Source: Streptomyces spongiicola | GTDB taxonomy: Bacteria > Actinomycetota > Actinomycetes > Streptomycetales > Streptomycetaceae | Direction: 5' to 3' | Assembly: GCF_003122365.1 (NCBI RefSeq) | Contig: NZ_CP029254.1 | Coordinates: 5,706,001-5,770,000, forward strand | DNA: 64,000 nt | In this document: piece by piece, positions 42,560-50,980 of the stretch | How the letters are laid out: each line of letters starts with the position of its first letter | Position numbering within the stretch: position 1 is the first letter of the stretch | Notes under the pieces: model-generated | What the model was told of the DNA's origin: nothing | Databases searched by the model: none | Seen by the model: the letters and a program-made list of their open reading frames with translations, nothing else | Made by a program: the position numbers and the translations under genes

Positions 42560-43261
42560 TCAGCCGACTCTTTCCGCCTTGGCGAGAGCCTTCTCAAGGT
42601 GACGGTCTACGAGGGCCGGGGAGCCCGAGACGATCAGCAGCAGACTGCCGTCGCGGATCGCGGTCTGCTTCACCACGGTGCTTTGCCCTCCAGCGGAGAA
42701 CGTCAGGAGTTGACTCCACTGCTCGTCCCCGAGCTGGTGGGGGGCGGGCAGCTTCTGCGAGGCCATGTCGATCGCAGTGCCGCCCGCGACGACCTGATAG
42801 GTGGGGCAGCCGGTCATGGCGTCGAAGATCCGGCCGATGCCGTAGGACAGCTTGTTCGCGCTGTCGCTGTACAGCTCCTCGGTGACCTGCGAGTTGCTGC
42901 CTCCGGTGTAGGTGAAGGTGGCCTTCGCCTTGTGCGGGAAGGTGAGCGAGCCGCCGGTTGCCGCATCGCCGCCCAGCTCGCTCAGAGCCGTACAGCCAAC
43001 AACGGTTACGTCGTCGCGCCGTGACGGACGCTCCGGCTGGCGCAGGTAGCCGCTGCCGAGGTCGCTCTCGTCGAGCAGGCGCGTCTTCAGCGCGGCCGAG
43101 GACAGCGGGGCGGCGTCCTGGTCGGCGCCGGCTGACTTTACGACCTGGGCGGAGGAAGCGGCGTCGGGCTTGGCCCCGGCGGTGCCGGTGGAGCAGGCCG
43201 GTAGGGCGAGCAGGGTGACGGCGGTGAGGCCGACGGCGGTGGTGGCGACGCGAACGCGCAT
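42560..43261 (-). CDS. Secreted lipoprotein
   Basis: A 233-residue protein from ATG 43261. Signal peptide VATTAVGLTAVTLLALPAC with lipobox LPAC (Cys 23). The mature domain has TRLLDESDLGSGYL, a central strand region (SLTFPHKAKATFTYTGG) and SAGGQSTVVKQTAIRDGSLLLIVSG near the end, similar in feel to PknH-type sensor domains. Surface-bound; ligand unknown. Confidence 0.65.
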   Translation of the reverse strand: MRVRVATTAVGLTAVTLLALPACSTGTAGAKPDAASSAQVVKSAGADQDAAPLSSAALKTRLLDESDLGSGYLRQPERPSRRDDVTVVGCTALSELGGDAATGGSLTFPHKAKATFTYTGGSNSQVTEELYSDSANKLSYGIGRIFDAMTGCPTYQVVAGGTAIDMASQKLPAPHQLGDEQWSQLLTFSAGGQSTVVKQTAIRDGSLLLIVSGSPALVDRHLEKALAKAERVG

Positions 43262-43339
43262 GAGGAACTGACCCCTTGGTGCTAGGCGACGGGTGGTCAG
43301 TGCGGGCCCGCGGGCCCGGTGGGGTTGTAGGGGTGGGGG

Positions 43340-43783
43340 TCAGTGGCCGAGGTGGCGCAGGCAGTCCTCGAACGTGGCGTGCGTCGCGTCCGCCGGCCCG
43401 GCGCTCCGGTTGTACCAGGCCGTGTCGAGGCGCATCTCCTGCTGCTGGTGGCCGGCCCGGCAGCGCAGCCAGATCTGGTCGCGGGTGGAGAGGATGAGCC
43501 AGTCCCGGTACGCGCCGCACGCGGCGCAGGCGACCATCTCGCCGTCGAGGACGAGCGGCTGCGCCCAGGGCATCATGCGGCCGTCGAGCTGGTCGTGGCT
43601 GGGCACCCGTAGTTCCGGCGGAAGAAAGTCGTCCACCACGGCGGCTGGCTCGCTGTGATCCGGCTCGGCCGGCGCCCCTCCGACCCCTAGTGGGACCTGG
43701 TCCTGCAGCCGCGCCGACAGCTCGAAGAATCGGCGCTGCGCCTCGCTGGGCTCCTTAACCCGACGGCGTATCCGGTGAAACAC
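43340..43783 (-). CDS. Small zinc-ribbon-like protein
   Basis: A 147-residue protein; GTG 43783 follows GGGAGG and is preferred over an upstream ATG. Acidic/Pro N-terminal half. The C-terminal half has MVACAACGAYRDWLILSTRDQIWLRCRAGH, where CxxC and a later CxxxH may bind zinc. Unknown role. Downstream of the DUF3800 gene on the same strand with a 99-bp gap. Confidence 0.5.
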   Translation of the reverse strand: MFHRIRRRVKEPSEAQRRFFELSARLQDQVPLGVGGAPAEPDHSEPAAVVDDFLPPELRVPSHDQLDGRMMPWAQPLVLDGEMVACAACGAYRDWLILSTRDQIWLRCRAGHQQQEMRLDTAWYNRSAGPADATHATFEDCLRHLGH

Positions 43784-43882
43784 CCTGACGTCCTCCCTTG
43801 CCTCTCCCTGCACGCGTCATGATCGTGCCCCCAAGCGAGGGGCGGCTTCAATTCACAAAGTCAACAGCCACGCACGAGGGGG

Positions 43883-44755
43883 TTACACGCCACCTGGCCG
43901 CTTGGACTCGGGGGTCGGCAGGCCGTCGTGATTCTGGAAGAGACGCCCTGGCTGGGAGAAGGGCGAGTCAGTCGGCCCGATGGCGTAAGCGATACCGTTC
44001 TTGTGGTAGTCGGTCTCGCCAAGCACCCAGAAGTACAGGTCGATGAGGGGGTCTCGCGGGACGAGTGCGAGGCCGGAACCGCCAATGCGTCCGTAGGCGT
44101 TGCGGCGGGCGAGCGGCTTGAGCAGCTCAACGAGCTCCAAGCCGTTGGGTAGACCGGCGATGGCGGCGGTGGTCGCGGCAGTCACGAGGTCGGCGAGCTG
44201 CAGGTGCGGGACGTGATCGGATGGGGCGGTCACGATGGGCATCACCACGCGGTCCGGCTTCACGTAGGCGGTGCCGACCGTGGTGAGGTCCAGCGCCTCC
44301 GACAGCCACTTCGCGTGGTCCTTGCTGCCGCCGCCAGGTACGTCGGCGATTACGACGCCACGCTCGTCAGTGGTCTGCAGCTCCCTTTCGATTCGCTCGT
44401 ATAGGTAGCCCAGGATCGTCGTGGCCACCTCCTTCTTATCCCAATCTGCTCGGCCGCGGTCCCAGATCACCACGGCCGTACGGACGCCGCACTGCCCCGC
44501 AATCTCCAGCATTCGGCGGCGCGCGCCCTTCACTACTTCACCGCCGGAGTTCGCCAGCCAGCTACCTTTGAACGGCTTCCACTTGAACTCCTCGCCGTCC
44601 GGCATGCCGATCTCGGACCGGAGCTGGTCGATCGCGCGGCTGTACACCACCATCTGATCCTCCGGGAACATGACAGCGCCCACCGACACGAGCTCGCCGA
44701 GGTGGTCCCGACGAGGGCGCTCCTGCCCGCTGTCGTCGATGAAGATCAGTTGCAC
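43883..44755 (-). CDS. DUF3800 protein
   Basis: A 290-residue protein from ATG 44755. It opens with LIFIDDSGQ (Asp 7, Asp 8), has AVVIWDRGRADW near 95 and HLQLADLVTAATTA near 185, the three acidic blocks of DUF3800, an RNase H-like fold. The family is found in some retrons and other defence islands, but no RT is adjacent here; the retron-like cassette is 10 kb away. It lies between a zinc-ribbon gene and the relaxase, so it may be a stand-alone nuclease. Confidence 0.75.
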   Translation of the reverse strand: MQLIFIDDSGQERPRRDHLGELVSVGAVMFPEDQMVVYSRAIDQLRSEIGMPDGEEFKWKPFKGSWLANSGGEVVKGARRRMLEIAGQCGVRTAVVIWDRGRADWDKKEVATTILGYLYERIERELQTTDERGVVIADVPGGGSKDHAKWLSEALDLTTVGTAYVKPDRVVMPIVTAPSDHVPHLQLADLVTAATTAAIAGLPNGLELVELLKPLARRNAYGRIGGSGLALVPRDPLIDLYFWVLGETDYHKNGIAYAIGPTDSPFSQPGRLFQNHDGLPTPESKRPGGV

Positions 44756-44906
44756 TCGTTCTCTCCCGTCCCTGGCCGAGCCGCATCGGCCTGCGTCGCC
44801 CTCTTGGCGCGGGCATTCGGCTCAGGAGCGTACGACGGGCCCTGGCGGAAGGGAGCCGCGGGCCCTCGCCGATCTCGACCGCCAGCTGCTCCGTTCTCCG
44901 GAGGGT

Positions 44907-46631
44907 TCAGCGTATGTTGCTCACTGCCTCTTGGCCGCGATGACGGCCAGGTGAGACGGGGCGGGATGCGGCTCGGCGCTTCGCCTTGCCCTGATCGGGG
45001 ACTCGGGAGGCATCGGCAGGCAGATCGGCCAGCCGCCGCAGCCGCCAGACCAACACGTCACTTACCGAGTCCGCGGTGTCGAGTTCCCGGCGTCCTACGG
45101 CCTCGGACAGAAGAGCGACTGGGTCATTGCCAGCGGCTTCGGCGTCCGTGATGGTCGCGGCCAGTGCGTACCAGCCGGGCTCGGCGAGGATCTGCTCGGC
45201 CAGCCCGGGCAGCGCCTCGCGCAGCAGCACCGTCTGCCGCTGGAGCAGCGCCCGGTTCAGGCGCCGCCCCCGCTGGTAGAGCACGCCGAGAGGCTGGGCG
45301 GCAGCCTCCTGGTAAGCGGAGCGCAGGTGCTCGGCGGCCTGACGGGCGGCGGCGGCCTGCTGCGCGTGGCCCTTCCTCGCGTGCCAGTGCACGGCGGCGG
45401 TGATCAGGAAGAACAGCATGTCGATCGCCATCGCGGTGCTCGCACCGTCCTCGCCGCGCCCAAGGGCGGGGCCGCCGTGGACGAGGTCGCGGGCCGCCTG
45501 CCGCAGTGCCCGGTCGTGTCCGCGTACGGCGCGGACGTGGGAGCGCGAGGCCCGTTCGAAGGCCGTTGCGGCGTCTCGCAGTTCGCGGCGGGTGTGGGCG
45601 GCGGACGTCTTCGCCAGGGCGTCTAGGACTTCGCCGGCCGCGGCGATGTGGGCGGCGGCGACCGCGTCCTCGCCGTGTTCGACGACGAGCACGGCCTGCC
45701 ACGCGGCCGACGCCGTCCTGCGGCGGGCAGCGGCCGGACTGCCTCGCCACGTACGGACTGCATCCTCCTGCCGGCGAGCGGGGTCCTTCTGGGCGCCGCC
45801 GGACCAGCGCTCCCGGATGCGAGGCAGTGAGAGGTCGGGGGCGAGGCGCGCGCCGGGGTAGAACACCGGCTCGCCGTCCTTGTTCCGGTCGTCGGGAAGG
45901 GCGACCTTGTACCCGAGGAGGTCCCCGGAGGGCGCGACGCGCTTGCGGATCAGGAGGCCAGCAACGGCGAGCCGGTCGAAGAACTCCTCCTCGCTCGTCG
46001 CGCCGGCCACCGCCCGGCGTACCGTCTCGCGCAGTTCTTCGCGGGCAGTGCGCTCGCGACCCTGGCGTTCGGCTTTGTGGCGCTCGGCGCTGGTGGGCCG
46101 TTGAGCAGCTGTGCCGTCGCCGGGGGCGACCTCGTGGAGTCCGAGTTCCCGCTCGATGAGCCGGGCTTCGGCCTGGGCACGCGCGCCGGAGCGGTAGTCG
46201 TCGGGGCGACGGCCGTCCTCTCGTACGAGGGTGGCGACGATGTGGATGTGGTCGTCCGCGTGCCGTACGGCGGCCCAGCGGCAACCGGGCTGTCCGTCGC
46301 CGGGATCGATGCCGGTGGCGGCGACGATGCGGCGGGCGATGTCGGCCCACTCCTCGTCGGACAGGATCCGGTCGCGCGGATCGGCGCGGACGGAGGTGTG
46401 CCACACGTGCTTGGCTGGACGGGCGTGCTCGGCGAGGGCCATCACGGGCTGGTCGAGGAGCTGCTGGAGGTTCTTGAGGGTGGCGTTCGGGTCGCGGCCG
46501 GGGTCGGGCGACATGCCGTCGAAGGAGGCCACGAGATGGGGGTCGGTGTGTTCCTCATGCTTGCCCGGGCCGTAGAGGTAGGCCAGGAGCCCGATGGTCC
46601 GGGAACCCGAGGAGTTGACGCTGGGGATCAT
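44907..46631 (-). CDS. Conjugative relaxase
   Basis: A 574-residue protein. The N-terminal relaxase domain has LLAYLYGPGKHEEHTDPHLVAS, KHVWHTSVRADP and the metal-binding triad His124-x3-His128-x-His130 in RHADDHIHIVATL, as in MobA/VirD2-type relaxases. The tail from about 250 is helical. The enzyme nicks one strand at oriT and stays attached to the 5' end during transfer. ATG overlaps the MobC-like stop by 4 bp. A Tyr for the transesterification is plausibly Tyr18 or Tyr20. oriT would be expected upstream of the MobC gene, but I cannot place it. Confidence 0.85.
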   Translation of the reverse strand: MIPSVNSSGSRTIGLLAYLYGPGKHEEHTDPHLVASFDGMSPDPGRDPNATLKNLQQLLDQPVMALAEHARPAKHVWHTSVRADPRDRILSDEEWADIARRIVAATGIDPGDGQPGCRWAAVRHADDHIHIVATLVREDGRRPDDYRSGARAQAEARLIERELGLHEVAPGDGTAAQRPTSAERHKAERQGRERTAREELRETVRRAVAGATSEEEFFDRLAVAGLLIRKRVAPSGDLLGYKVALPDDRNKDGEPVFYPGARLAPDLSLPRIRERWSGGAQKDPARRQEDAVRTWRGSPAAARRRTASAAWQAVLVVEHGEDAVAAAHIAAAGEVLDALAKTSAAHTRRELRDAATAFERASRSHVRAVRGHDRALRQAARDLVHGGPALGRGEDGASTAMAIDMLFFLITAAVHWHARKGHAQQAAAARQAAEHLRSAYQEAAAQPLGVLYQRGRRLNRALLQRQTVLLREALPGLAEQILAEPGWYALAATITDAEAAGNDPVALLSEAVGRRELDTADSVSDVLVWRLRRLADLPADASRVPDQGKAKRRAASRPVSPGRHRGQEAVSNIR

Positions 46632-47254
46632 GAGCCGCGGCGCTCGATCAGCCGTGCGGCGGCTTCGTGCGCGGTGTCGGCGGCACGCCGTACGGCGGCG
46701 ACGGCCGCTTCGAGCTGGGGAGCGTCCGCACCGGAGTTGAGCGCCTTGACTGCCTGGTTGAGGTTGCTGCCGGCCCAGCCGAGCCGCCGCCGGCTCTCGA
46801 ACAGGGCGGTGATCACTTCGCGCTCGTCGGCGATCTCGGCGCTGGTGCGGTCGAGGTCGCGGGCGGCGGCGAGCGCGGAACGGGCGAGGAACCCGGCGAG
46901 GGACAGGCTGCACCGGGCGGCGGCGGACTTGATCAGGGCGAACTCTTCTTCATTGAAACGTGTGTTGGGCTGGTGCAGACGCTTCTTCTCGGGCGGCTGG
47001 CGCGGACGCTGGCGGGCGCGAGCGGCGCGCTCTCGGCGGGCACGGCGATCGGTCTGCTTCTCCTCCTGCCCCGGCTTCGCCCCGCCCTCGGTCGAAGACG
47101 GAAGGACCTGCGCCCCCCGGTGCAGGTTCTCTCCCGCCCCCTCGGGGGCGGGTTCGGCGGAAGCTACGCTTCCGCCCCAACTTGCTCGCCCCGAGACCGA
47201 GTTGGAGCCGGGATCAGGTTCCGGGCTGGTGCCGTTCTTGGGCGCGTTCGTCAT
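46628..47254 (-). CDS. MobC-like relaxosome protein
   Basis: A 208-residue protein from ATG 47254. Disordered N-terminal 100 residues, then the MobC-type domain: NTRFNEEEFALIKSAAARCSLSLAGFLARSAL, then RRRLGWAGSNLNQAVKALNSG. MobC proteins bind near oriT and help the relaxase to open the strands. The overlaps on both sides (ATGA) show tight coupling with the relaxase. Confidence 0.8.
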   Translation of the reverse strand: MTNAPKNGTSPEPDPGSNSVSGRASWGGSVASAEPAPEGAGENLHRGAQVLPSSTEGGAKPGQEEKQTDRRARRERAARARQRPRQPPEKKRLHQPNTRFNEEEFALIKSAAARCSLSLAGFLARSALAAARDLDRTSAEIADEREVITALFESRRRLGWAGSNLNQAVKALNSGADAPQLEAAVAAVRRAADTAHEAAARLIERRGS

Positions 47255-47487
47255 CGGGATTCGGGCCTCGTAGAGCGGGTGCGTTGCTGGATGGTTGCGG
47301 CCAGCGCGAGGACATCGGCTGGGCTGGCAAGGACGCGAACCGGTCTGTTGGGACGGTCCTGGACGAGCCACTGCCCGGTCGGCGTGAGGACGACGGCGTG
47401 GAGGAGTTGCCGGCGGACCAAGACGTCCGCCCAGGCACCGGCTTCGGCGGTGGTGGGCCCGGAAAAGCGAGGGGGACGAGGAATCAT
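47251..47487 (-). CDS. Small hypothetical protein of the mobilisation operon
   Basis: A 78-residue protein from ATG 47487, overlapping the MobC-like start by 4 bp. WADVLVRRQLLHAVVLTPTGQWLVQDRPN and a helical C-terminus. No known family. AGGAGG-like sequence (rc of ACCTCCT) precedes it. Confidence 0.6.
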   Translation of the reverse strand: MIPRPPRFSGPTTAEAGAWADVLVRRQLLHAVVLTPTGQWLVQDRPNRPVRVLASPADVLALAATIQQRTRSTRPESR

Positions 47488-47571
47488 GGCGTACCTCCTA
47501 AGCGGGGCGGTGGCCCGGCGTGGAGCCGGGCCACCTTTACGGATACGGGCTTTGAGCTGGGATTTGCCGGT

Positions 47572-47763
47572 TCAGCCGCACTCGGGGCAGCGCCCGACGT
47601 GGCTGTTGAGCGCGCGAGCCATCCGCTGTTTCGCCGAGGCAGCCTGCTTCGCACTGGACTTCGCCGCCGGCCTGCCCGCATGCCGCTCGGAGTGAGCGAG
47701 CATGAATCCGATCTCGCGCTCGTACTCCGCGCGGACCGTCTTGAACTGGTGGCAGGTCTTCAT
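47572..47763 (-). CDS. Small Cys-containing protein
   Basis: A 63-residue protein from ATG 47763, overlapping the next gene's stop by 4 bp. Helical and basic: KTCHQFKTVRAEYEREIGFML, then SAKQRMARALNSHVGRCPECG. The C-terminal CxxC could pair with Cys4/His5 to bind zinc. Unknown. Confidence 0.55.
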   Translation of the reverse strand: MKTCHQFKTVRAEYEREIGFMLAHSERHAGRPAAKSSAKQAASAKQRMARALNSHVGRCPECG

Positions 47764-49484
47764 CGGGCGGTGCTCCTCGTCGTCTTGATGTCCGCGTTCC
47801 GCAGCTCCTGGAGGACCAGGCCGAGTCGGTCGTTACCGACACCCGTCAGGCCCTGGCGGCGGATGATTTCGCGCAGCTGCACTCGGGTGATCGCGCCGTT
47901 GCCGTCCCGTTCGAGCAGAGCCGGCACATGGGGACGCACCTCACGGACAAGCTGGCGCTCGGATTCACCCAGCTCGCGTGCCTGGCGCTCCGTCTGCGAG
48001 CGGGACCGTGCACGCCGGTCCTTGTTCTTCGACCCGGTCGTCCTGGCCGGCTTCCGGCGAAGCGGGACCTTGTGACCTCGGTCCTGGGTGGTGTCGGTCC
48101 CGGACTGTGGGGCGGTCGGTCCTCGGTCCTGGGTGGTGTCGGTCCCGGACTGTGGGGCGGTCGGTCCTCGGTCCTGGGTGGTGTCGGTCCCGGACTGTGG
48201 GGCGGTCGGTCCTCGGTCCTGGGTGGTGTCGGTCCCGGACTGCGGGGTTGCCGGTCCCCGGCCCTCGGGGGTCGCGGTCCTCGTCTGCGCGATGCCCGGT
48301 CCCCGATGATCCGGGTCCTGAGCTGCTACTTCTCGCGTGCTGTGGCCGGTCCTCATGGCCGCTGCGTCCCGAGCTGCGGCTTCCGGTCCGGCGAGTTCGG
48401 TCCCTGGGACCGCACCGTCTTCAGAGGGCTTGGTCCCCGCGGGCGTTCCCGATTCGTCGCCCCCGGTCCTTACGCCGACCTCGGCTTCCGGGTCGGCCTT
48501 CTCGGGGACCGGTCCCCGAGGAGCCCTCGGTCCTCGGTCCCGGACCGGCTCGTCGGAACCGTCGGAAGTGGGGACGGGGACCGGCACAGTCGACGTCGGC
48601 TGTGCGGGGACCGTGGCCGTCGATGCGCTGCTGTGCGCCGGGGACCAGGGAGAGGGGAGCGGGACCGTGGCGAGCGCCAGCGCGTGTCGCCGGGCGGCGA
48701 GCTGGTCGAGCAGCTGCGCCCGCTGGAGAGGGTCGGTGCCGACCGAAGCCCTGCCGACCGCCTTTGACAGGCGTCGCGTCAGCCGCCGGCCGCGACGGCT
48801 CTGCTGCTGCTCGGGTGTGCGCTCGGCGAGGCGGGCGGCGAGGGTGACCGCACGGGCGGTGGCCCGGTCCCGGGTGATCTGCGCGGCGTCACGGTCCCGT
48901 GCGGCGATGCCCAGGCGGGACAGCAGCCGCTCGCGTGCCTCCCGGCCCAGGACGGCGAGCAGTCCGTTGGAGGCTGCACCCGGGGTGCGCAGGCGCAGCT
49001 CGATGCCCATGGCCAGGTGCCACAGCATCGCCGCCATGACCGGGCCGACGAAGGCGCGGACCGTGCCTCCGACGGGGCCACTCTCGGCATAGGCGGGGAT
49101 CACCTGCACTGTGGTGATCACCCAGACCAGCGTGCCCGGCAGGCCGGGAGCGCCCTGGACGGCCAGATTCTGCCGTGCCATCAGCGCGGTGGCGAACAGG
49201 GCGAGTTCGGCGGCGGCGAACATGCCGGCACGCTCGGCGGTGCCGGCCATGTCGAGGTAGTCGGCCGCGAAGCGCCAGCTGGTGTCGGCGCTGTAGGCGG
49301 TGCAGCCCAGGGCGGCGACGGCGGCGACCTTGACCGCCGGGCCGCCGAGACGTTTCTGCGAGCGGGCCCCCCGGCGCCGGATGGCCCAGGCGGTCAGCAC
49401 GAGCGCGAGGGCGGCGGGCACGACGGCGGCGAGGAGGAGAGGGAGGTCCGAGGTAGCACCGAAGGCGAGGACAGGGTGGGTCAT
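47760..49484 (-). CDS. Membrane protein, DUF2637/SpdB-like, with repeat region
   Basis: A 574-residue protein from ATG 49484. Four or five membrane helices in residues 10-160 (LPLLLAAVVPAALALVLTAWAI, VAAVAALGCTAYSADTSWRF, AELALFATALMARQNLA). The pattern recalls DUF2637/SpdB-type plasmid-spread proteins. The middle is disordered and holds about four copies of a 15-residue repeat (GPTAPQSGTDTTQDR). The C-terminal 60 residues fold as a helical domain: RDGNGAITRVQLREIIRRQGLTGVGNDRLGLVLQ. Overlaps the WhiB-like gene by 4 bp. Family assignment tentative. Confidence 0.6.
   Translation of the reverse strand: MTHPVLAFGATSDLPLLLAAVVPAALALVLTAWAIRRRGARSQKRLGGPAVKVAAVAALGCTAYSADTSWRFAADYLDMAGTAERAGMFAAAELALFATALMARQNLAVQGAPGLPGTLVWVITTVQVIPAYAESGPVGGTVRAFVGPVMAAMLWHLAMGIELRLRTPGAASNGLLAVLGREARERLLSRLGIAARDRDAAQITRDRATARAVTLAARLAERTPEQQQSRRGRRLTRRLSKAVGRASVGTDPLQRAQLLDQLAARRHALALATVPLPSPWSPAHSSASTATVPAQPTSTVPVPVPTSDGSDEPVRDRGPRAPRGPVPEKADPEAEVGVRTGGDESGTPAGTKPSEDGAVPGTELAGPEAAARDAAAMRTGHSTREVAAQDPDHRGPGIAQTRTATPEGRGPATPQSGTDTTQDRGPTAPQSGTDTTQDRGPTAPQSGTDTTQDRGPTAPQSGTDTTQDRGHKVPLRRKPARTTGSKNKDRRARSRSQTERQARELGESERQLVREVRPHVPALLERDGNGAITRVQLREIIRRQGLTGVGNDRLGLVLQELRNADIKTTRSTAR
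48076..48255. repeat. 45-bp tandem repeat inside the membrane-protein gene
   Basis: Three near-identical 45-bp units start at 48076, 48121 and 48166; a fourth, diverged, ends at 48255. The length keeps the reading frame, so copy number changes the disordered region by 15 residues per unit. Not a CRISPR: there are no spacers. Confidence 0.9.
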
Positions 49485-50122
49485 GCTGCCTTTCCGAGAG
49501 GGGCGCGCGCCGGGGTCGACGCCGCCGGGCGGCCTGTCGGCTGCTGAGTGCCGGGAGCTGTGGGCGCGGTGGTGCCCTTGGCCTTGGAGGTCTTCTTCCG
49601 CTTCTTCTTGGAGCGGGGCACGCCGTAGTTGCGGTCGCGGTCGAAGACCTTGTTGGCCGCTTGCCGGAGCAGGTCGCGGGCGTGCTTGTGGCTGATCTGC
49701 AGGGCGGCGGCGAGCCGGTCGGGCTGCCAGCCCCGGACGTATGCGTGGTCGATGGCCACCTGCCGCTCGGCTTCCGTCAGGTGCACGTCGCGTCCCTGGA
49801 AGAAGGCGGTCACACGTCGGTAGTCCAGGCGCCGGTGCAGGTTGTCGTGCAGCGGGCGCCGCTCGGCTTCGGTGAGCCCGCCCCAGACGCCCTCCTTGAG
49901 GACGTTCTCCAGGGCGAAGTCCAGGCACGCGCGGCGTACGGGGCACCAGCCGCACAGCTCCTTCGCCTCCGCGATCTCCTCGTGATCCCGAGGGCCGGGG
50001 AAGAACACGGCGTTGGCGTCCTCGACGTCCATGCCGTGGCAGGCTCCGCGAACGTGCCAGCTGGTGTCTCCGATGCCGCGCAGGCCGGTGGCCGGCGCGT
50101 CATGGGTGGTGATGTGGCGCAA
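49481..50122 (-). CDS. WhiB-family regulator with long basic tail
   Basis: A 213-residue protein from TTG 50122 (GGAG seven bases upstream). WhiB signature: Cys28, Cys57-x2-Cys60, Cys66 and the GVWGGLTEAER turn; these ligate a 4Fe-4S cluster. Residues 110-165 form an additional HTH-like part (LTEAERQVAIDHAYVRG, then LAAALQISHKHARDLL). A Lys-rich tail follows. It is longer than the usual 80-130 residues. It probably controls transfer or sporulation-linked genes of the element. Confidence 0.85.
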   Translation of the reverse strand: MRHITTHDAPATGLRGIGDTSWHVRGACHGMDVEDANAVFFPGPRDHEEIAEAKELCGWCPVRRACLDFALENVLKEGVWGGLTEAERRPLHDNLHRRLDYRRVTAFFQGRDVHLTEAERQVAIDHAYVRGWQPDRLAAALQISHKHARDLLRQAANKVFDRDRNYGVPRSKKKRKKTSKAKGTTAPTAPGTQQPTGRPAASTPARAPLGKAA

Positions 50123-50282
50123 GGCGAGTCTCCGATGTGCTGCCACACCGGCCGGCTAGCGCAGTGCTCGGCGGGTGCGGCGTCGGGTGCCGGCTGCGGC
50201 GCGTGGGCGTGCGCCGCAGCCGGTGCGGGACGGTGAGGTTGCGGCGGTGCAGCGGACGGGATGCACGCGCCGGAGGCGCCGG

Positions 50283-50978
50283 TCAGGCCAGGGCGGGCTG
50301 CTGGGCCTGCTGGGCGGCGAGGTCCACACGGCCGGGGTGCGGGGTGGCGCGCGGCGTGATGGCGCGTACTCCGTCGTTGGGGCCGATCCGGCGGCGCCGG
50401 CATGGCTCGCCGACCGGGGCCAGGCACCACTCGCACCGCACGCTCAGTGCGTCAGGCAGCCCCTGCGCGACGGCGGCTTCGCGTGCTGCCCGGGCAGGCC
50501 GGAACGGTGCGAGAGCGGCTCGGGCGGCGGGTGGTATGCAGGAGCCGATCTGCTCCAGTCGAGCCTGCAGCCTCGGGTTGATCTCCTCCTGGCCGCTGGT
50601 GATGGCCCGGGCCTGTGCGGGTTGCGCTATGCCGTTGGCGACGGCGCGGCGGGTGCCGACCAGCTCGGCGGTCCAGGCGGCCTGGTCGTCCGGGTCCGCG
50701 GACGGTGTGGGGTCGGAGTGGAGGGCCAGGCGGTTGCGCCGGTAGCTCTCCCAGGGGCGGACCACGTCCGCGGGCTGGATCTGGTACGGCGAGGCGCGGT
50801 AGTGCTGGCGGACGGCGACGCGGGCGTCCCAGCCATGCGGGGTGGCCATCGGCACGTCACCGAGCAGCTCGTTCCACTGCGCGAGCTGGTCGCGGGCCTC
50901 GCCCTCGTCGGTGCGGATGCTGCGGGGGTCGAGCCTGCCGATGTAGGCCAGCAGGGCAGCGATTTCACGGCGGTCCAC
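50283..50978 (-). CDS. Protein with C-terminal phage-type zinc finger
   Basis: A 231-residue protein from GTG 50978, three bases from the previous stop. Helical body (REIAALLAYIGRLDP, then AWTAELVGTRRAVANGIAQ). Residues about 180-220 contain RCEWCLAPVGEPCRR and PHPGRVDLAA, the Cys3/His zinc finger found in DNA-binding proteins of actinophages and plasmids. It is likely to work with the HTH protein upstream, perhaps in replication. Confidence 0.65.
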   Translation of the reverse strand: MDRREIAALLAYIGRLDPRSIRTDEGEARDQLAQWNELLGDVPMATPHGWDARVAVRQHYRASPYQIQPADVVRPWESYRRNRLALHSDPTPSADPDDQAAWTAELVGTRRAVANGIAQPAQARAITSGQEEINPRLQARLEQIGSCIPPAARAALAPFRPARAAREAAVAQGLPDALSVRCEWCLAPVGEPCRRRRIGPNDGVRAITPRATPHPGRVDLAAQQAQQPALA

Positions 50979-50980
50979 GG

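Noticed and set aside
43883..44755. DUF3800 as part of the retron-like cassette
   Set aside because: More than 10 kb away, on the opposite strand and separated by an IS and many genes.
48076..48255. Possible CRISPR array
   Set aside because: Units are directly adjacent without spacers and preserve a protein reading frame; a coding tandem repeat.
50267..50279. GCGCC-GGA-GGCGC hairpin as terminator
   Set aside because: Short stem with a 3-base loop in generally GC-rich sequence; could be chance.
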